DNA from: Methylomarinum vadi
GTDB taxonomy: Bacteria; Pseudomonadota; Gammaproteobacteria; Methylococcales; Methylomonadaceae
NCBI RefSeq assembly: GCF_000733935.1
Contig: NZ_JPON01000001.1
Coordinates: 1,302,001-1,366,000, forward strand
DNA: 64,000 bases
Direction: 5' to 3'
Every line of letters begins with the position of its first letter. Position 1 is the stretch's first letter. Below are positions 50,801-59,737 of the stretch, in pieces. Position numbers and translations under genes: made by a program. The notes under the pieces are model-generated. The model did no database searches and was not told where the DNA came from. It was given only the letters and a program-made list of their open reading frames with translations.

Positions 50801-52324
50801 TTACAGTAATTCCACAGTCATGACACCGGAAAAACTAATCAGTAATAAAAGACTCACAGCAACAAAAATAGCATTATTTAATTTTTGCTTCTTAATCTCT
50901 TCACGCGTCATATAAACAGAGATACTTCCGAGTACTGGCAACCCGGTCAAGGCTCTTAGATTCCTGGTGGAGGTAAAAACCGGTCTGATTAAAACAACTA
51001 GCAGTGCAACTCCGACTCCAACAATCAGGCCCATGGATAATGCAGCTGAATACAATAACTTTCTGTTTGGTGCCGAGGGACTAGTTGGCCTGTTGGCGGG
51101 ATCAACAACTCTAAATTTTAACGCTGCCGCTTGATTATCGACTTTTTCCGAGAGTGAAGCCTGCTCCCTCTTTTGAATTAGTCTTAAATAATTGCCTTTA
51201 ATTGTCTCATAATCTCTATTGAGGTTTTGCATTTCCGTTTCTATCGCCAGTCGCGTATTAAATTCCTCATCAGCTTGTTTTAATTGCTTCTTATATCTTT
51301 CGGTTCGGGATTGCAACGTCGCAATTTCCGCATCGACCTGGTTAATCTGAGCTTTGATAGACTGCACATAAGGATTTGACATAGCTTCCAATTTATCTTC
51401 ATCATCTGATGTGCGTTTTTTTTCGGCAATGCGTTGCTCCAATTCCTTTATTGTAGAGTCAATGGCTTTCACATAGGGATGATTTAAAGTATATTTAATC
51501 AACAAATCATCCTTTTTCTCTTTCAGGCTATTAATCCGGATGCCTTCTTCACTATCCTTATCCAAGGTATCAGTTAACCCCCATTCATCCTCGGATTCAA
51601 TTGCTTCATTAAGTTGAGTTTGCAAGACCTCCTTTTTCGAGAACAATTCGGAGATACTCATTTCGATTTCCTCCAAATTTTTCTGAGTGGACTGAATTTT
51701 GCTTACTTGATTTTCTCCTTGCCCAGGAAGCAAACCCAAGTTTTCCCTTTTAAAATTCTCTCTAGCCTTTTCCGCGATACGCAAGCGCTGCTCATATTCC
51801 CTGATCTGTTCTTCAATAAAACGTTGAGCAGACCCCACATCCCCCAGCGTTGACTGTTGAGTTTGTTCGGAAAAAACCGATAAAAATGCTTGTACGACTT
51901 TTTGCGCCATTACCGGGCTGGTTGATTGATAACTGATTGAAAAGATTTCATCCCTTCCTCCGGAAATACCGACATTCCCTTTCAATTTATTCGCAATTTC
52001 AAATTTGCCGTTTTCTGAGGAATAGTCGCCTTCGATTCCTGCCAATTCGGCTACTTTAACAAGATTATCCCGAGTAAACATTAGCTTCTGCATGATGGCA
52101 ACTAGCCCTCTAACATCCGTTTGAATCGCCATTCCTCTTAAGAGAGGCCTTAACATTGTTCTGGTATCAACATGAACACGCGCTTTCGAAGTATATTTAT
52201 CTGGCATGCTATAAACATAGCCCCACCCGGCAAGGCTGAAGAACCAAGCAATGCCAATGATTATCCATTTTTGACTAATTATGCCTTTAACATAAGACAG
52301 GATTTCGGCTAACTGCTCTTGCAT
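50801..52324 (-). CDS. XrtA-associated chain-length determinant (Wzz-like)
   Basis: 507-residue inner-membrane protein: N-terminal transmembrane segment (about 18-35) with the Wzz domain (TSKARVHVDTRTMLRPLL), a long periplasmic coiled coil (about 170-390), a proline-rich RVVDPANRPTSPSAPNR before the second segment (about 425-450), and a third hydrophobic stretch at the C-terminus (480-503). It co-operates with the BY-kinase and sets exopolysaccharide length. Confidence 0.92.
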   Translation of the reverse strand: MQEQLAEILSYVKGIISQKWIIIGIAWFFSLAGWGYVYSMPDKYTSKARVHVDTRTMLRPLLRGMAIQTDVRGLVAIMQKLMFTRDNLVKVAELAGIEGDYSSENGKFEIANKLKGNVGISGGRDEIFSISYQSTSPVMAQKVVQAFLSVFSEQTQQSTLGDVGSAQRFIEEQIREYEQRLRIAEKARENFKRENLGLLPGQGENQVSKIQSTQKNLEEIEMSISELFSKKEVLQTQLNEAIESEDEWGLTDTLDKDSEEGIRINSLKEKKDDLLIKYTLNHPYVKAIDSTIKELEQRIAEKKRTSDDEDKLEAMSNPYVQSIKAQINQVDAEIATLQSRTERYKKQLKQADEEFNTRLAIETEMQNLNRDYETIKGNYLRLIQKREQASLSEKVDNQAAALKFRVVDPANRPTSPSAPNRKLLYSAALSMGLIVGVGVALLVVLIRPVFTSTRNLRALTGLPVLGSISVYMTREEIKKQKLNNAIFVAVSLLLLISFSGVMTVELL

Positions 52325-52381
52325 GTTGTTACTTCGGAAAGATTATGAAAGTTTATATTTATCAACACATAGTTAGAGGGA

Positions 52382-53017
52382 CTAAAAAAAAGCTTCCGGC
52401 ACTAGCAATATATCGCCAGGCATGATTTTTACATTAGCAGACAAATCGGCATTCTCAAGCAAGTCATCTATCCTAACGCCAAACTGTTTTTGCTCGCCAT
52501 CCACCATGCGAATAATGCTGGCACGATTGCCATCGCCATATTGACCGACTCCCCCCAGCTGAATCACTAAATCTAACAAAGTCATATCGACATTGTAAGG
52601 TAGCGACCTGGCACTATAACGGTTTGCACCCAAACCGCCACCGCCACCACCGCTGATTTGTCCTATCACCCTGACTTGTTGAGAATGGACGCCATTGAAG
52701 CCCCCGACCATAACAGCCACTTGAGGGTCTCTGACGAACTTGGAAAGCTCCTTCTCAATATCCCTGGCTAATTCATTCGGTGTTTTTCCCACTGCCATTA
52801 AGTCATTAATTAAAGGGGTTGCAATCTTACCATCAGGCCTTACCGTGACGCTTCTGGAAATATCCGGGTTACCCCAAACAAAAATTTCCAAACTATCACC
52901 AGGCCCAATGACGTAAGTATAATCCGTAGGGAAATCCATTTCTTCATCTAAGGGCGGATAGGCGCACCCTGACACTATTAATAGGCAAAAAAGGGTAAAG
53001 AACATCTTAATTATCAT
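52382..53017 (-). CDS. XrtA-associated exopolysaccharide export lipoprotein (Wza-like)
   Basis: 211 residues. Lipobox VSGC (C18), then the polysaccharide export domain (VIGPGDSLEIFVWGNPDIS, VRPDGKIATPLIND) and one SLBB-type domain. Such proteins form the outer-membrane exit channel. G123-G128 is a hexaglycine run in the SLBB loop, expanded compared with what I expect for the family. The gene follows a prsT terminator, so it probably has its own promoter in 53018-53136; a TATAAT lies there on the minus strand. Confidence 0.9.
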   Translation of the reverse strand: MIIKMFFTLFCLLIVSGCAYPPLDEEMDFPTDYTYVIGPGDSLEIFVWGNPDISRSVTVRPDGKIATPLINDLMAVGKTPNELARDIEKELSKFVRDPQVAVMVGGFNGVHSQQVRVIGQISGGGGGGLGANRYSARSLPYNVDMTLLDLVIQLGGVGQYGDGNRASIIRMVDGEQKQFGVRIDDLLENADLSANVKIMPGDILLVPEAFF

Positions 53018-53136
53018 TAATAACCACCTAATCGGTTTTTAACAAACATTAAATTTTTTAATGATTTTAAATTATACTGTGCGGATTTGAACTTCATTGA
53101 TCAATAATATAACTCACATTTATCGATTCGAAATGC

Positions 53137-53175
53137 TAAAAAACCGCCCCTTAAACTGGTTCAGTTTAGGGAAAG
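53137..53175 (-). terminator. Rho-independent terminator of prsT
   Basis: On the minus strand CCCTAAACTG-AAC-CAGTTTAAGGGG forms a stem with one bulge, followed by CGGTTTTTT. The prsT stop codon lies within the stem. It separates prsT from the export gene cluster that follows. Confidence 0.65.
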
Positions 53176-55572
53176 CAAGCCATCCAGCAATTTTTTGGCC
53201 GAATCGGCTTCGATAAATGGAGACTTTTTCGCTAATTCCAACGCTTCCCGCAACTCCAATACAGCTCCGCTTTTGTTACCTTGACGATGGTACACCTTCG
53301 CTAAGTGATATCTGAAAACAGGGACATCGGGCGCCAATACAATGACATGTCTAAGTATAGTCAATGCTTCGTTTACGTTTTTATTTTTAAATTGCGCCCA
53401 CGCATAACTATCAAGAAAAAAAGGCTGCTCGGATTTTTTGAATTGTTTTGTCAATTCAATCGCTCTTGCAATATCTTCATCCGAGTCTCGTTCTAACAAA
53501 ATAGCTGCAAGATTATTTTTCGCAACATCCATTGTCGGATTCAGTTTTAGCACCCTCTCATACAAGTTAATGGCTAATTCCGGTTGCTTTTCCTGCTCAT
53601 AAAAAGAGGCCAAGGCCATTAGCAATTTAATATTGTTCGGTTTAACCCGTAATCCTTGTTGATAGGTGTTTAATGCGGCTTCTTTTTGGCCCTGCGAGAG
53701 ATACAAACGCGCCAACTCGACATAAGCAGAAATTGCATTGGAATTTGTATTCAAATAATTCCGCAACAATTCAATAGCCTGCTCATTTTTTTTGTCCAAC
53801 ACCAGGAACCGGCTTGATAATAAATGTGCCGCGGTATTGTTTGGATGCAACTTGCTGAAATCGACCAAATATTCTTTCATTTGATCGCGCTTGTTTATCT
53901 TCTCATAGTTGGTCGCCATTGCGGCAAGCGAAGCAGCATGCCATGGATATTGCTTCAAAATTTGCTGGTACAATTCTATTGCCTGATTATATTCTTGCTG
54001 TTGGGTCAGCATTTGAGCGGTCAAAAATTTACCCAACAACTGACCGCCTTTTTTTCTTTCTATAGCATCGATAACTTTCTTGGTGGCATCCCAATCCTTT
54101 TCAGCCATGTTGATTTTTGCCAACATTTGCAATAAATCCAGACCTCCTCCACCTCTTACTAAAGAAGTTTGAATCAACTCTTTAGCGTAGTCGCTATGAT
54201 TATTTTTTAACGCTTTTTCGACAAGGGGAAGCAAAGCCTGCTTGTTTGCAGGATTAATCTTAAACGCTTCGAGAAATTTATTATTGGCCTTATCTCGATC
54301 ACCTCGCTCAAGATAAATTTTTGCCAATAAAACCATCGCGTTATCGGAGTCCGGTTTCTCCCATAAGATATTGTTAAGCAGTTTCTCGGCATCGTTGTAA
54401 TTTCCTTGATTCAGTAATATTCCGGCCTTAAGCACCTTGGCATCGACATAATCGGGATTGATGCGTAGTAACTGTTCGGTCAGCTCGGAAGATTTCTGAT
54501 AATTATTTTGCTCGTAACTTAAACCGGCCAGCAGATATAAAGCGGTTTGCTTATCTTCACTATCATCCTCCTGATCCATAATGATTTGATTTAAGATCTC
54601 ATTGGCCTTGGCAATATCTCTTTTTGATAAAACCCATTTCGCCAATTCAATTTGATCACCCGGCTTGGTGTTTGCTAAGAAGATGTTTAACTGATCAATA
54701 GCCCTTTGCCTATTGGAACCTGCCAACAATTCCAACAACATCAGCTTTGCTTTGATATTATCGGGTTTATCTTTAATCAAGTTACTTAAAACCGTTTCAG
54801 CTTGATCGCGTTCCTCATTTTTCAAATATGCTTTGGCCAACGCATATTTAATCTCATCATTGTCCGGCTGAATCGCCATCAGCGATTTATAATCACCAAT
54901 GACTGCACCGACATCGTTTTTCATTCCGTGCAGCTGGATTTTCAACAAATGAAATGACACATTGGTATTATCAATTTCTAAAGCATGCTCAGCTGTAGCT
55001 AGCCCTTCATCGTAATTCTTTTTCTTTGATAATAAGACGGTTTTCAAGGCCAACGCATCGAGAAAATCGGGATCCTTAGACAAAACCTGACTGACTAAAG
55101 CCATTGCCTCGTCGCTTTTCTGCTGTTTTTCCAGGATTTGTGCCTTAATCGTCATCGCAGCGAGGTTGTCCGGTTGTATTTTTTCAATCGCCTCTACTTC
55201 CGCCGAAGACTGTTCGAGGTCATTGAACAGCAAGTGAACTTTGGCCAGTTTTTCCCTTGCATCGATATAATCGGGTTTATATTTTATGGCTTGCTGTAAA
55301 TTCAATCGCATCGCCTTAAAATTACGCTTTTTTTCATCCAACAACGCCAAGTAATAATAGGATTTAGCTGAATTCGGGTCTTTTTGCAGGGCATTCTGCA
55401 ACTCGATCTTGGCCTTGGAAAATTCGCCCTTGGCATAATAGTCGACGCCCTTATTTAAATATTCCTCACTAGTCTGCTCAATACTGTTACAAGCGGCCGA
55501 CGTTAATAGCGCCAAACATAAAAGAATAGCGTTATTGGTTTTCATACAATTCATAGAGTATTTATCTAACAT
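53161..55572 (-). CDS. prsT: PEP-CTERM system TPR-repeat lipoprotein PrsT
   Basis: 803 residues. A lipoprotein signal (lipobox SAAC at about residue 28 from the first ATG; a shorter start MKTNNA at 55545 is possible) followed by about twenty tetratricopeptide repeats that fill the rest of the protein (for example AKIELQNALQKDPNSAKSYY). This layout is that of PrsT, the TPR scaffold encoded in exosortase exopolysaccharide loci. It probably stands at the periplasmic face of the outer membrane as an assembly platform. Confidence 0.9.
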   Translation of the reverse strand: MLDKYSMNCMKTNNAILLCLALLTSAACNSIEQTSEEYLNKGVDYYAKGEFSKAKIELQNALQKDPNSAKSYYYLALLDEKKRNFKAMRLNLQQAIKYKPDYIDAREKLAKVHLLFNDLEQSSAEVEAIEKIQPDNLAAMTIKAQILEKQQKSDEAMALVSQVLSKDPDFLDALALKTVLLSKKKNYDEGLATAEHALEIDNTNVSFHLLKIQLHGMKNDVGAVIGDYKSLMAIQPDNDEIKYALAKAYLKNEERDQAETVLSNLIKDKPDNIKAKLMLLELLAGSNRQRAIDQLNIFLANTKPGDQIELAKWVLSKRDIAKANEILNQIIMDQEDDSEDKQTALYLLAGLSYEQNNYQKSSELTEQLLRINPDYVDAKVLKAGILLNQGNYNDAEKLLNNILWEKPDSDNAMVLLAKIYLERGDRDKANNKFLEAFKINPANKQALLPLVEKALKNNHSDYAKELIQTSLVRGGGGLDLLQMLAKINMAEKDWDATKKVIDAIERKKGGQLLGKFLTAQMLTQQQEYNQAIELYQQILKQYPWHAASLAAMATNYEKINKRDQMKEYLVDFSKLHPNNTAAHLLSSRFLVLDKKNEQAIELLRNYLNTNSNAISAYVELARLYLSQGQKEAALNTYQQGLRVKPNNIKLLMALASFYEQEKQPELAINLYERVLKLNPTMDVAKNNLAAILLERDSDEDIARAIELTKQFKKSEQPFFLDSYAWAQFKNKNVNEALTILRHVIVLAPDVPVFRYHLAKVYHRQGNKSGAVLELREALELAKKSPFIEADSAKKLLDGLLSLN

Positions 55573-55856
55573 CTTACAATCACCGCTTCAATTGTCGTAT
55601 CAATCAGGCTTTAGTCGACTCGAAAAACCCGGATCCTTGCAACACTTTTTTCTTGTTGTTTTATTGACATTAGCACGCTAATTCTAGCTTCAGCCACGTA
55701 CTCAAATAGCGTTTCATTCTTTAATTTAACGAACCTGAAAACAAATCAACCAGCCCCTGCCTTTATTGAAAATGCTGACTACTGTGTACTGAACCTTAAA
55801 CTTTCTCTCGTCGATTACATCTTAGTCGAATAATCAAACATTCCTGGGAAGACGAA

Positions 55857-56456
55857 TTATTTTTTCGCCACGCATCCCCAGGCAACCAACCAAACCTGGG
55901 ACTGGTAATTTGTCATATTTTTATCCAGCACTCCGGTCAGTATCATTTGCAAGGCATGATTGATAATACCGAAAAAATAAGTATAGGCCATCAAGGGATC
56001 TATGCCTCTTATTTCTCCTTGTTTAATGCCATTTTGAAAAATGCGTCGAATTTTAATGAAAGGCGCCGTCTCCATTACTGGCTTTTCCTCCGGCAAAAAC
56101 TCATTCACTTTGACCAATAGCAAAAACTGCATGACTTCCGGCGCATCCTCCGTCAACTTAAAAAACAAATCGACAATCTCCCGTAATTGTTCGGATGCTT
56201 TCCGATTTCTGCGGCGAATATCGTCGATAGAGATACTCAAACTATCGAGAATATTTCCATACAAAGCAGCCGCGATAGCCTGCTTTGTTTTAAAATGTTG
56301 ATATATGCCACTGGTCGTCTTCAAACCTAGCGCATCCTTAATATCCGTCAATGAGGTGTTGAAATATCCTTTTTGCGCGAATAGTTTCAATGCTACCAGT
56401 AAAATTTCGTCCTGGCTCAGTACTCTTTTTTGTTGACTCTGTTGTTCCATTTCCAT
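55857..56456 (-). CDS. TetR/AcrR-family transcriptional regulator
   Basis: 199 residues: N-terminal helix-turn-helix (about 15-65; ILLVALKLFAQKGYFNTSLTDIKDALGLKTTSGIYQHFKTK), then a helical ligand-binding domain (about 80-195). No target gene is divergent from it; pgsA follows on the same strand and prsT lies 284 bases downstream. The ligand is unknown. The gap 55573-55856 shows no gene. Confidence 0.88.
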   Translation of the reverse strand: MEMEQQSQQKRVLSQDEILLVALKLFAQKGYFNTSLTDIKDALGLKTTSGIYQHFKTKQAIAAALYGNILDSLSISIDDIRRRNRKASEQLREIVDLFFKLTEDAPEVMQFLLLVKVNEFLPEEKPVMETAPFIKIRRIFQNGIKQGEIRGIDPLMAYTYFFGIINHALQMILTGVLDKNMTNYQSQVWLVAWGCVAKK

Positions 56457-56544
56457 TCTTTTATATTCAGCTTTACCTGCTGTGTATTAAGCTATTTGTA
56501 TAAATCCTTGCAAGGATTGAAGGTAGTTAAGAAGTCGTTGGCAA

Positions 56545-57105
56545 TCAATCTTGCATGGTTGAAATCGCAACCATCAGATAATTAACCATGGACCATAAAG
56601 TTAATAAAGCGGCTAGGTACAGCAACCAATAACCCATGAGATTGATCGGCAAACCTATAAAATCCTCTCGATATAATAACATGCCGATTGCTACCATCTG
56701 CGCGGTGGTTTTCCATTTGCCCAATTGTGAAACTTTAACCTTTGCGCGCTGGCCGACTTCCGCCATCCACTCACGCAACGAGGCAATCGTAATTTCTCGG
56801 CCAATAATAATTGCGGCCGGAATAGCGAGATAGGCGGATGCTTCCGTCTGCACCAACAAAACCAGGACGAAGGCCACCATCAATTTATCGGCGACAGGAT
56901 CCAAAAAGGCACCAAAAGCCGTTTCCAGGCTCATTTTCCGGGCCAAATAGCCGTCCAGCCAGTCGGTAATACCGGCAACAATAAAAATCACCGTACACGC
57001 TATATTCGAATATTGCCAAGGCGAATAAAAAACGATTGCCAACAAGGGAATCAAGGCAATACGGAGAAACGTCAAATAGGTCGGTAAGTTAAATTCAACT
57101 GCCAT
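56545..57105 (-). CDS. pgsA: Phosphatidylglycerophosphate synthase
   Basis: 186-residue integral membrane CDP-alcohol phosphotransferase that makes phosphatidylglycerol phosphate from CDP-diacylglycerol and glycerol 3-phosphate. The catalytic motif D-G-x2-A-R-x8-G-x3-D-x3-D is complete in DWLDGYLARKMSLETAFGAF..DPVADK. About five hydrophobic segments. It overlaps the end of uvrC by 11 bases, a common pairing. Confidence 0.95.
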   Translation of the reverse strand: MAVEFNLPTYLTFLRIALIPLLAIVFYSPWQYSNIACTVIFIVAGITDWLDGYLARKMSLETAFGAFLDPVADKLMVAFVLVLLVQTEASAYLAIPAAIIIGREITIASLREWMAEVGQRAKVKVSQLGKWKTTAQMVAIGMLLYREDFIGLPINLMGYWLLYLAALLTLWSMVNYLMVAISTMQD

Positions 57106-58936
57106 CTTGATAGTGAAATGTATCGTATATTCTTTGCGCCAGCTGCCGACTTATTCCATCCACGCTTGCAAGCGCATCCACGCCGGCATTAGTAATACCT
57201 TGTAAACCACCGAATTGTTTCAACAAACGTTGCCTTCTCTTCGGCCCCAAACCGGCCACGTCTTCCAGTACCGATTTATTTCTTGTCTTTGCCCGACGTT
57301 GCCTATGTCCCGTGATCGCAAAACGGTGCGCCTCATCGCGGATATGCTGTATTATTAACAAAGCGCTGGCTCCGGGCGTCACATCGAGTGGTTGTTGCTG
57401 ATCAACCAACAGGATTTTTTCCATCCCCGCTTTTCGGTCCGGCCCCTTGGAAACGCCGACTATCATAACATTGTTTATTGCCAATTCCTCTAAAGCCTTT
57501 TGCGCTTCATTGACTTGACCTTTGCCACCGTCGATAAATAGCACATCGGGCGCAGGGTGCTCGCCTTGTTTCATGCGTTTAAATCGGCGATAAACGGCCT
57601 GATGAATTGCGGCATAGTCATCCCCCGCCGCAATGTCATCTATATTAAACCGTCTGTATGCCGATCTGACCGGTCCTTCCCGATCGAACACCACGCAGGA
57701 AGCTACCGTCTGCTCGCCTTGGGTATGGCTAATATCGAAGCATTCCAGGCGCTTGGGTATTTCGTCACAGCCAAGTTCTTCCTGTAAACTCAAGAAACGA
57801 GCATACAGCCCTTGCTTATCTGATAATTTACTTTGTAGCGAATTGTTGGCATTGGTGACAGCCATTTCCAGCCATTTTTGTCGCTCCCCCCTGACATTAA
57901 CAGAAATCGTCACGGCATGCCCTGCCTGCTTTGCCAGCACCTCGGCCAGCAACTCGGCCTCGGCCAACGGATCACTGACGATGAGTTCATGAGGCACTTG
58001 TTTCTCCAAGTAATATTGCGCAATAAAGGCTTGCAAGATACTGCCGGCCTCATAATCCTCATTGATTTTAGGGAAAAACAATTTATTACCCAAATTCTGT
58101 CCGTTACGTATAAAGAAAACTTGCACACAAGCCACGCCGGCCTTGGTCGAACAAGCGATGATATCGACATCGCCCTTTTCGCCATGAACGAAATTTTTTT
58201 CCAGTATCGAACGCAATCTCACTATTTGATCCCTGATCAGGGCGGCCTGTTCAAATTCCAGCCGTTCAGACGCTTGCTCCATTTTACCGATCAATTGTTC
58301 GATCAATTGATTGCCTTTTCCCTCCAGAAACATCACGGTATTCTCTACATCTTCCTGATAATGCTCGCGACTCACCAATCCCACGCAAGGGCCCGTACAA
58401 CGTTCGATTTGATACTGTAAACAAGGGCGGGAGCGATTATTGTAATAGGAGTCTTCGCACTGCCTGACTGGAAAGATTTTCTGCAGCAGTTTTAAGGTTT
58501 CCCTTACCGCCCCGGCACTGGGATAAGGGCCGAAATACATGCCCTTTCGTTTTTTCGCACCACGGTGAAACGTAACTTGTGGAAACTCGTGGTAACTGGA
58601 TATGAAAACATAAGGATAAGACTTATCGTCGCGTAAGCAAATATTGTAGCGCGGTTTAAAGCGTTTGATTTGCTGACTTTCCAGCAGTAAGGCTTCGCCT
58701 TCGGTGTGCGTAACGGTGACCTCGATCGACGCCACCTTGGCAACCATAGCTTGTTGCTTAGGCGATGCCGATTGACTGCGGAAATAACTGGACACCCGGT
58801 TTTTTAAATTCTTGGCTTTGCCGATATAGATTATTTCTCCCTTGTCATCGAGCATTTTATAAATACCAGGCCTTTGCGTCAGGTGCCTTAAAAAGGCCTT
58901 GACATCGAATTCCACTGGCAAATTTTCTGGCACCAC
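57095..58936 (-). CDS. uvrC: Excinuclease ABC subunit C
   Basis: 613-residue DNA-repair nuclease of the UvrABC system that makes both incisions. N-terminal GIY-YIG domain (RPGIYKMLDDKGEIIYIGKAKNLKNR), UVR motif (about 205-240), C-terminal RNase H-like domain (FDISHTQGEQTVASCVVF; FIDGGKGQVNEA) and tandem HhH motifs (LEDVAGLGPKRRQRLL). The length is normal. Confidence 0.97.
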   Translation of the reverse strand: MVPENLPVEFDVKAFLRHLTQRPGIYKMLDDKGEIIYIGKAKNLKNRVSSYFRSQSASPKQQAMVAKVASIEVTVTHTEGEALLLESQQIKRFKPRYNICLRDDKSYPYVFISSYHEFPQVTFHRGAKKRKGMYFGPYPSAGAVRETLKLLQKIFPVRQCEDSYYNNRSRPCLQYQIERCTGPCVGLVSREHYQEDVENTVMFLEGKGNQLIEQLIGKMEQASERLEFEQAALIRDQIVRLRSILEKNFVHGEKGDVDIIACSTKAGVACVQVFFIRNGQNLGNKLFFPKINEDYEAGSILQAFIAQYYLEKQVPHELIVSDPLAEAELLAEVLAKQAGHAVTISVNVRGERQKWLEMAVTNANNSLQSKLSDKQGLYARFLSLQEELGCDEIPKRLECFDISHTQGEQTVASCVVFDREGPVRSAYRRFNIDDIAAGDDYAAIHQAVYRRFKRMKQGEHPAPDVLFIDGGKGQVNEAQKALEELAINNVMIVGVSKGPDRKAGMEKILLVDQQQPLDVTPGASALLIIQHIRDEAHRFAITGHRQRRAKTRNKSVLEDVAGLGPKRRQRLLKQFGGLQGITNAGVDALASVDGISRQLAQRIYDTFHYQDGS

Positions 58937-58939
58937 AAC

Positions 58940-59578
58940 TTAACCACTGATTGACTGAATCGTCTCAAATACTTCGGCAAACATCTCTGCCGTCAACCGT
59001 CCGGTTTGTACATTATAACGACTACAGTGATAAGAACTGACCATGGTTTTACCATCCGGCAATGGAAAAACCCTATTATGACCAAAACGGGCACTCGCCA
59101 GTTTTAGTCCATAGGCCTTCAGCACCGCTTGATGCGCTATACTTCCCAATGCCAAAATAATCGTCCCCTCGGGTAAGGATGCGATTTCCGCCGCTAGAAA
59201 TGGGTTGCATTGATTAATTTCAGCGCCGGTGGGCTTGTTTTGAGGAGGCAGACATTTGACCGCGTTGGTAATTCGACACCCCCTTAATTCAAGCCCGTCA
59301 TCAACCGCCTTCGATTCCGCTTTACTGCCGTAGCCAAAGTCATACAAAGTTTGGTAGAGCAGCAAACCGGCGTAATCGCCGGTAAAGGGACGGCCGCTGG
59401 CATTAGCTCCGTGCATCCCCGGCGCCAAACCAACGACCAACAAGCGGGGGTCATCGTCGCCAAAAGGAGGCACCGGCAAAGCATAATAAGTTGGATGCTT
59501 TTCTTTGACTTCGTCCAGGAATCCATTCAGCCGAGGACAGCGCCGACACTGCTGGTCGAATATATCTTTTGTCCACAT
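58940..59578 (-). CDS. Uracil-DNA glycosylase, type 5 (UDGb)
   Basis: 212 residues. Iron-sulfur type UDG fold with N-terminal C11-x2-C14 and later cysteines (GCRITNAVKCLPP). Motif A is GLAPGMHGANASGRPFTGD, which is the family 5 form (no polar Asn/Asp as in families 1 and 4), and the second motif region is SSYHCSRYNVQTGRL. Such enzymes remove uracil and other deaminated bases. Two bases after its stop uvrC begins, so two repair genes are coupled. Confidence 0.88.
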   Translation of the reverse strand: MWTKDIFDQQCRRCPRLNGFLDEVKEKHPTYYALPVPPFGDDDPRLLVVGLAPGMHGANASGRPFTGDYAGLLLYQTLYDFGYGSKAESKAVDDGLELRGCRITNAVKCLPPQNKPTGAEINQCNPFLAAEIASLPEGTIILALGSIAHQAVLKAYGLKLASARFGHNRVFPLPDGKTMVSSYHCSRYNVQTGRLTAEMFAEVFETIQSISG

Positions 59579-59693
59579 AAAATCTTGATGCGTTATCTAA
59601 TCCAAACAGTTAAACATGTATCACAGAGCATACAAACAAGACACTAGCTTAATTGCAAATGCATGCAAAAAACGGCTATTAACCGATAAGCAC

Positions 59694-59721
59694 AAAAAAG
59701 GGCCTTAGCGGCCCTTTTTTT
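59694..59721. terminator. Rho-independent terminator after pnp
   Basis: AAAAAAGGGCC-TTAGC-GGCCCTTTTTTT: a 5-bp GC stem extended by A/T pairs, with poly-T on both strands. It lies 17 bases after the pnp stop on the minus strand and may also work in the opposite direction. Confidence 0.85.
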
Positions 59722-59737
59722 AAGCAAGTAGTAAATT

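Noticed and set aside
34964-55572. Sigma-54 promoters (TGGCAC-N5-TTGC) in the prs locus
   Set aside because: I checked the gaps upstream of prsK, prsT and the export gene by eye; no site with both GG and GC elements at correct spacing was found.
53161-55572. Plus-strand open frames inside prsT and other genes
   Set aside because: They are antisense by-products of the codon pattern with no ribosome site or recognisable product.
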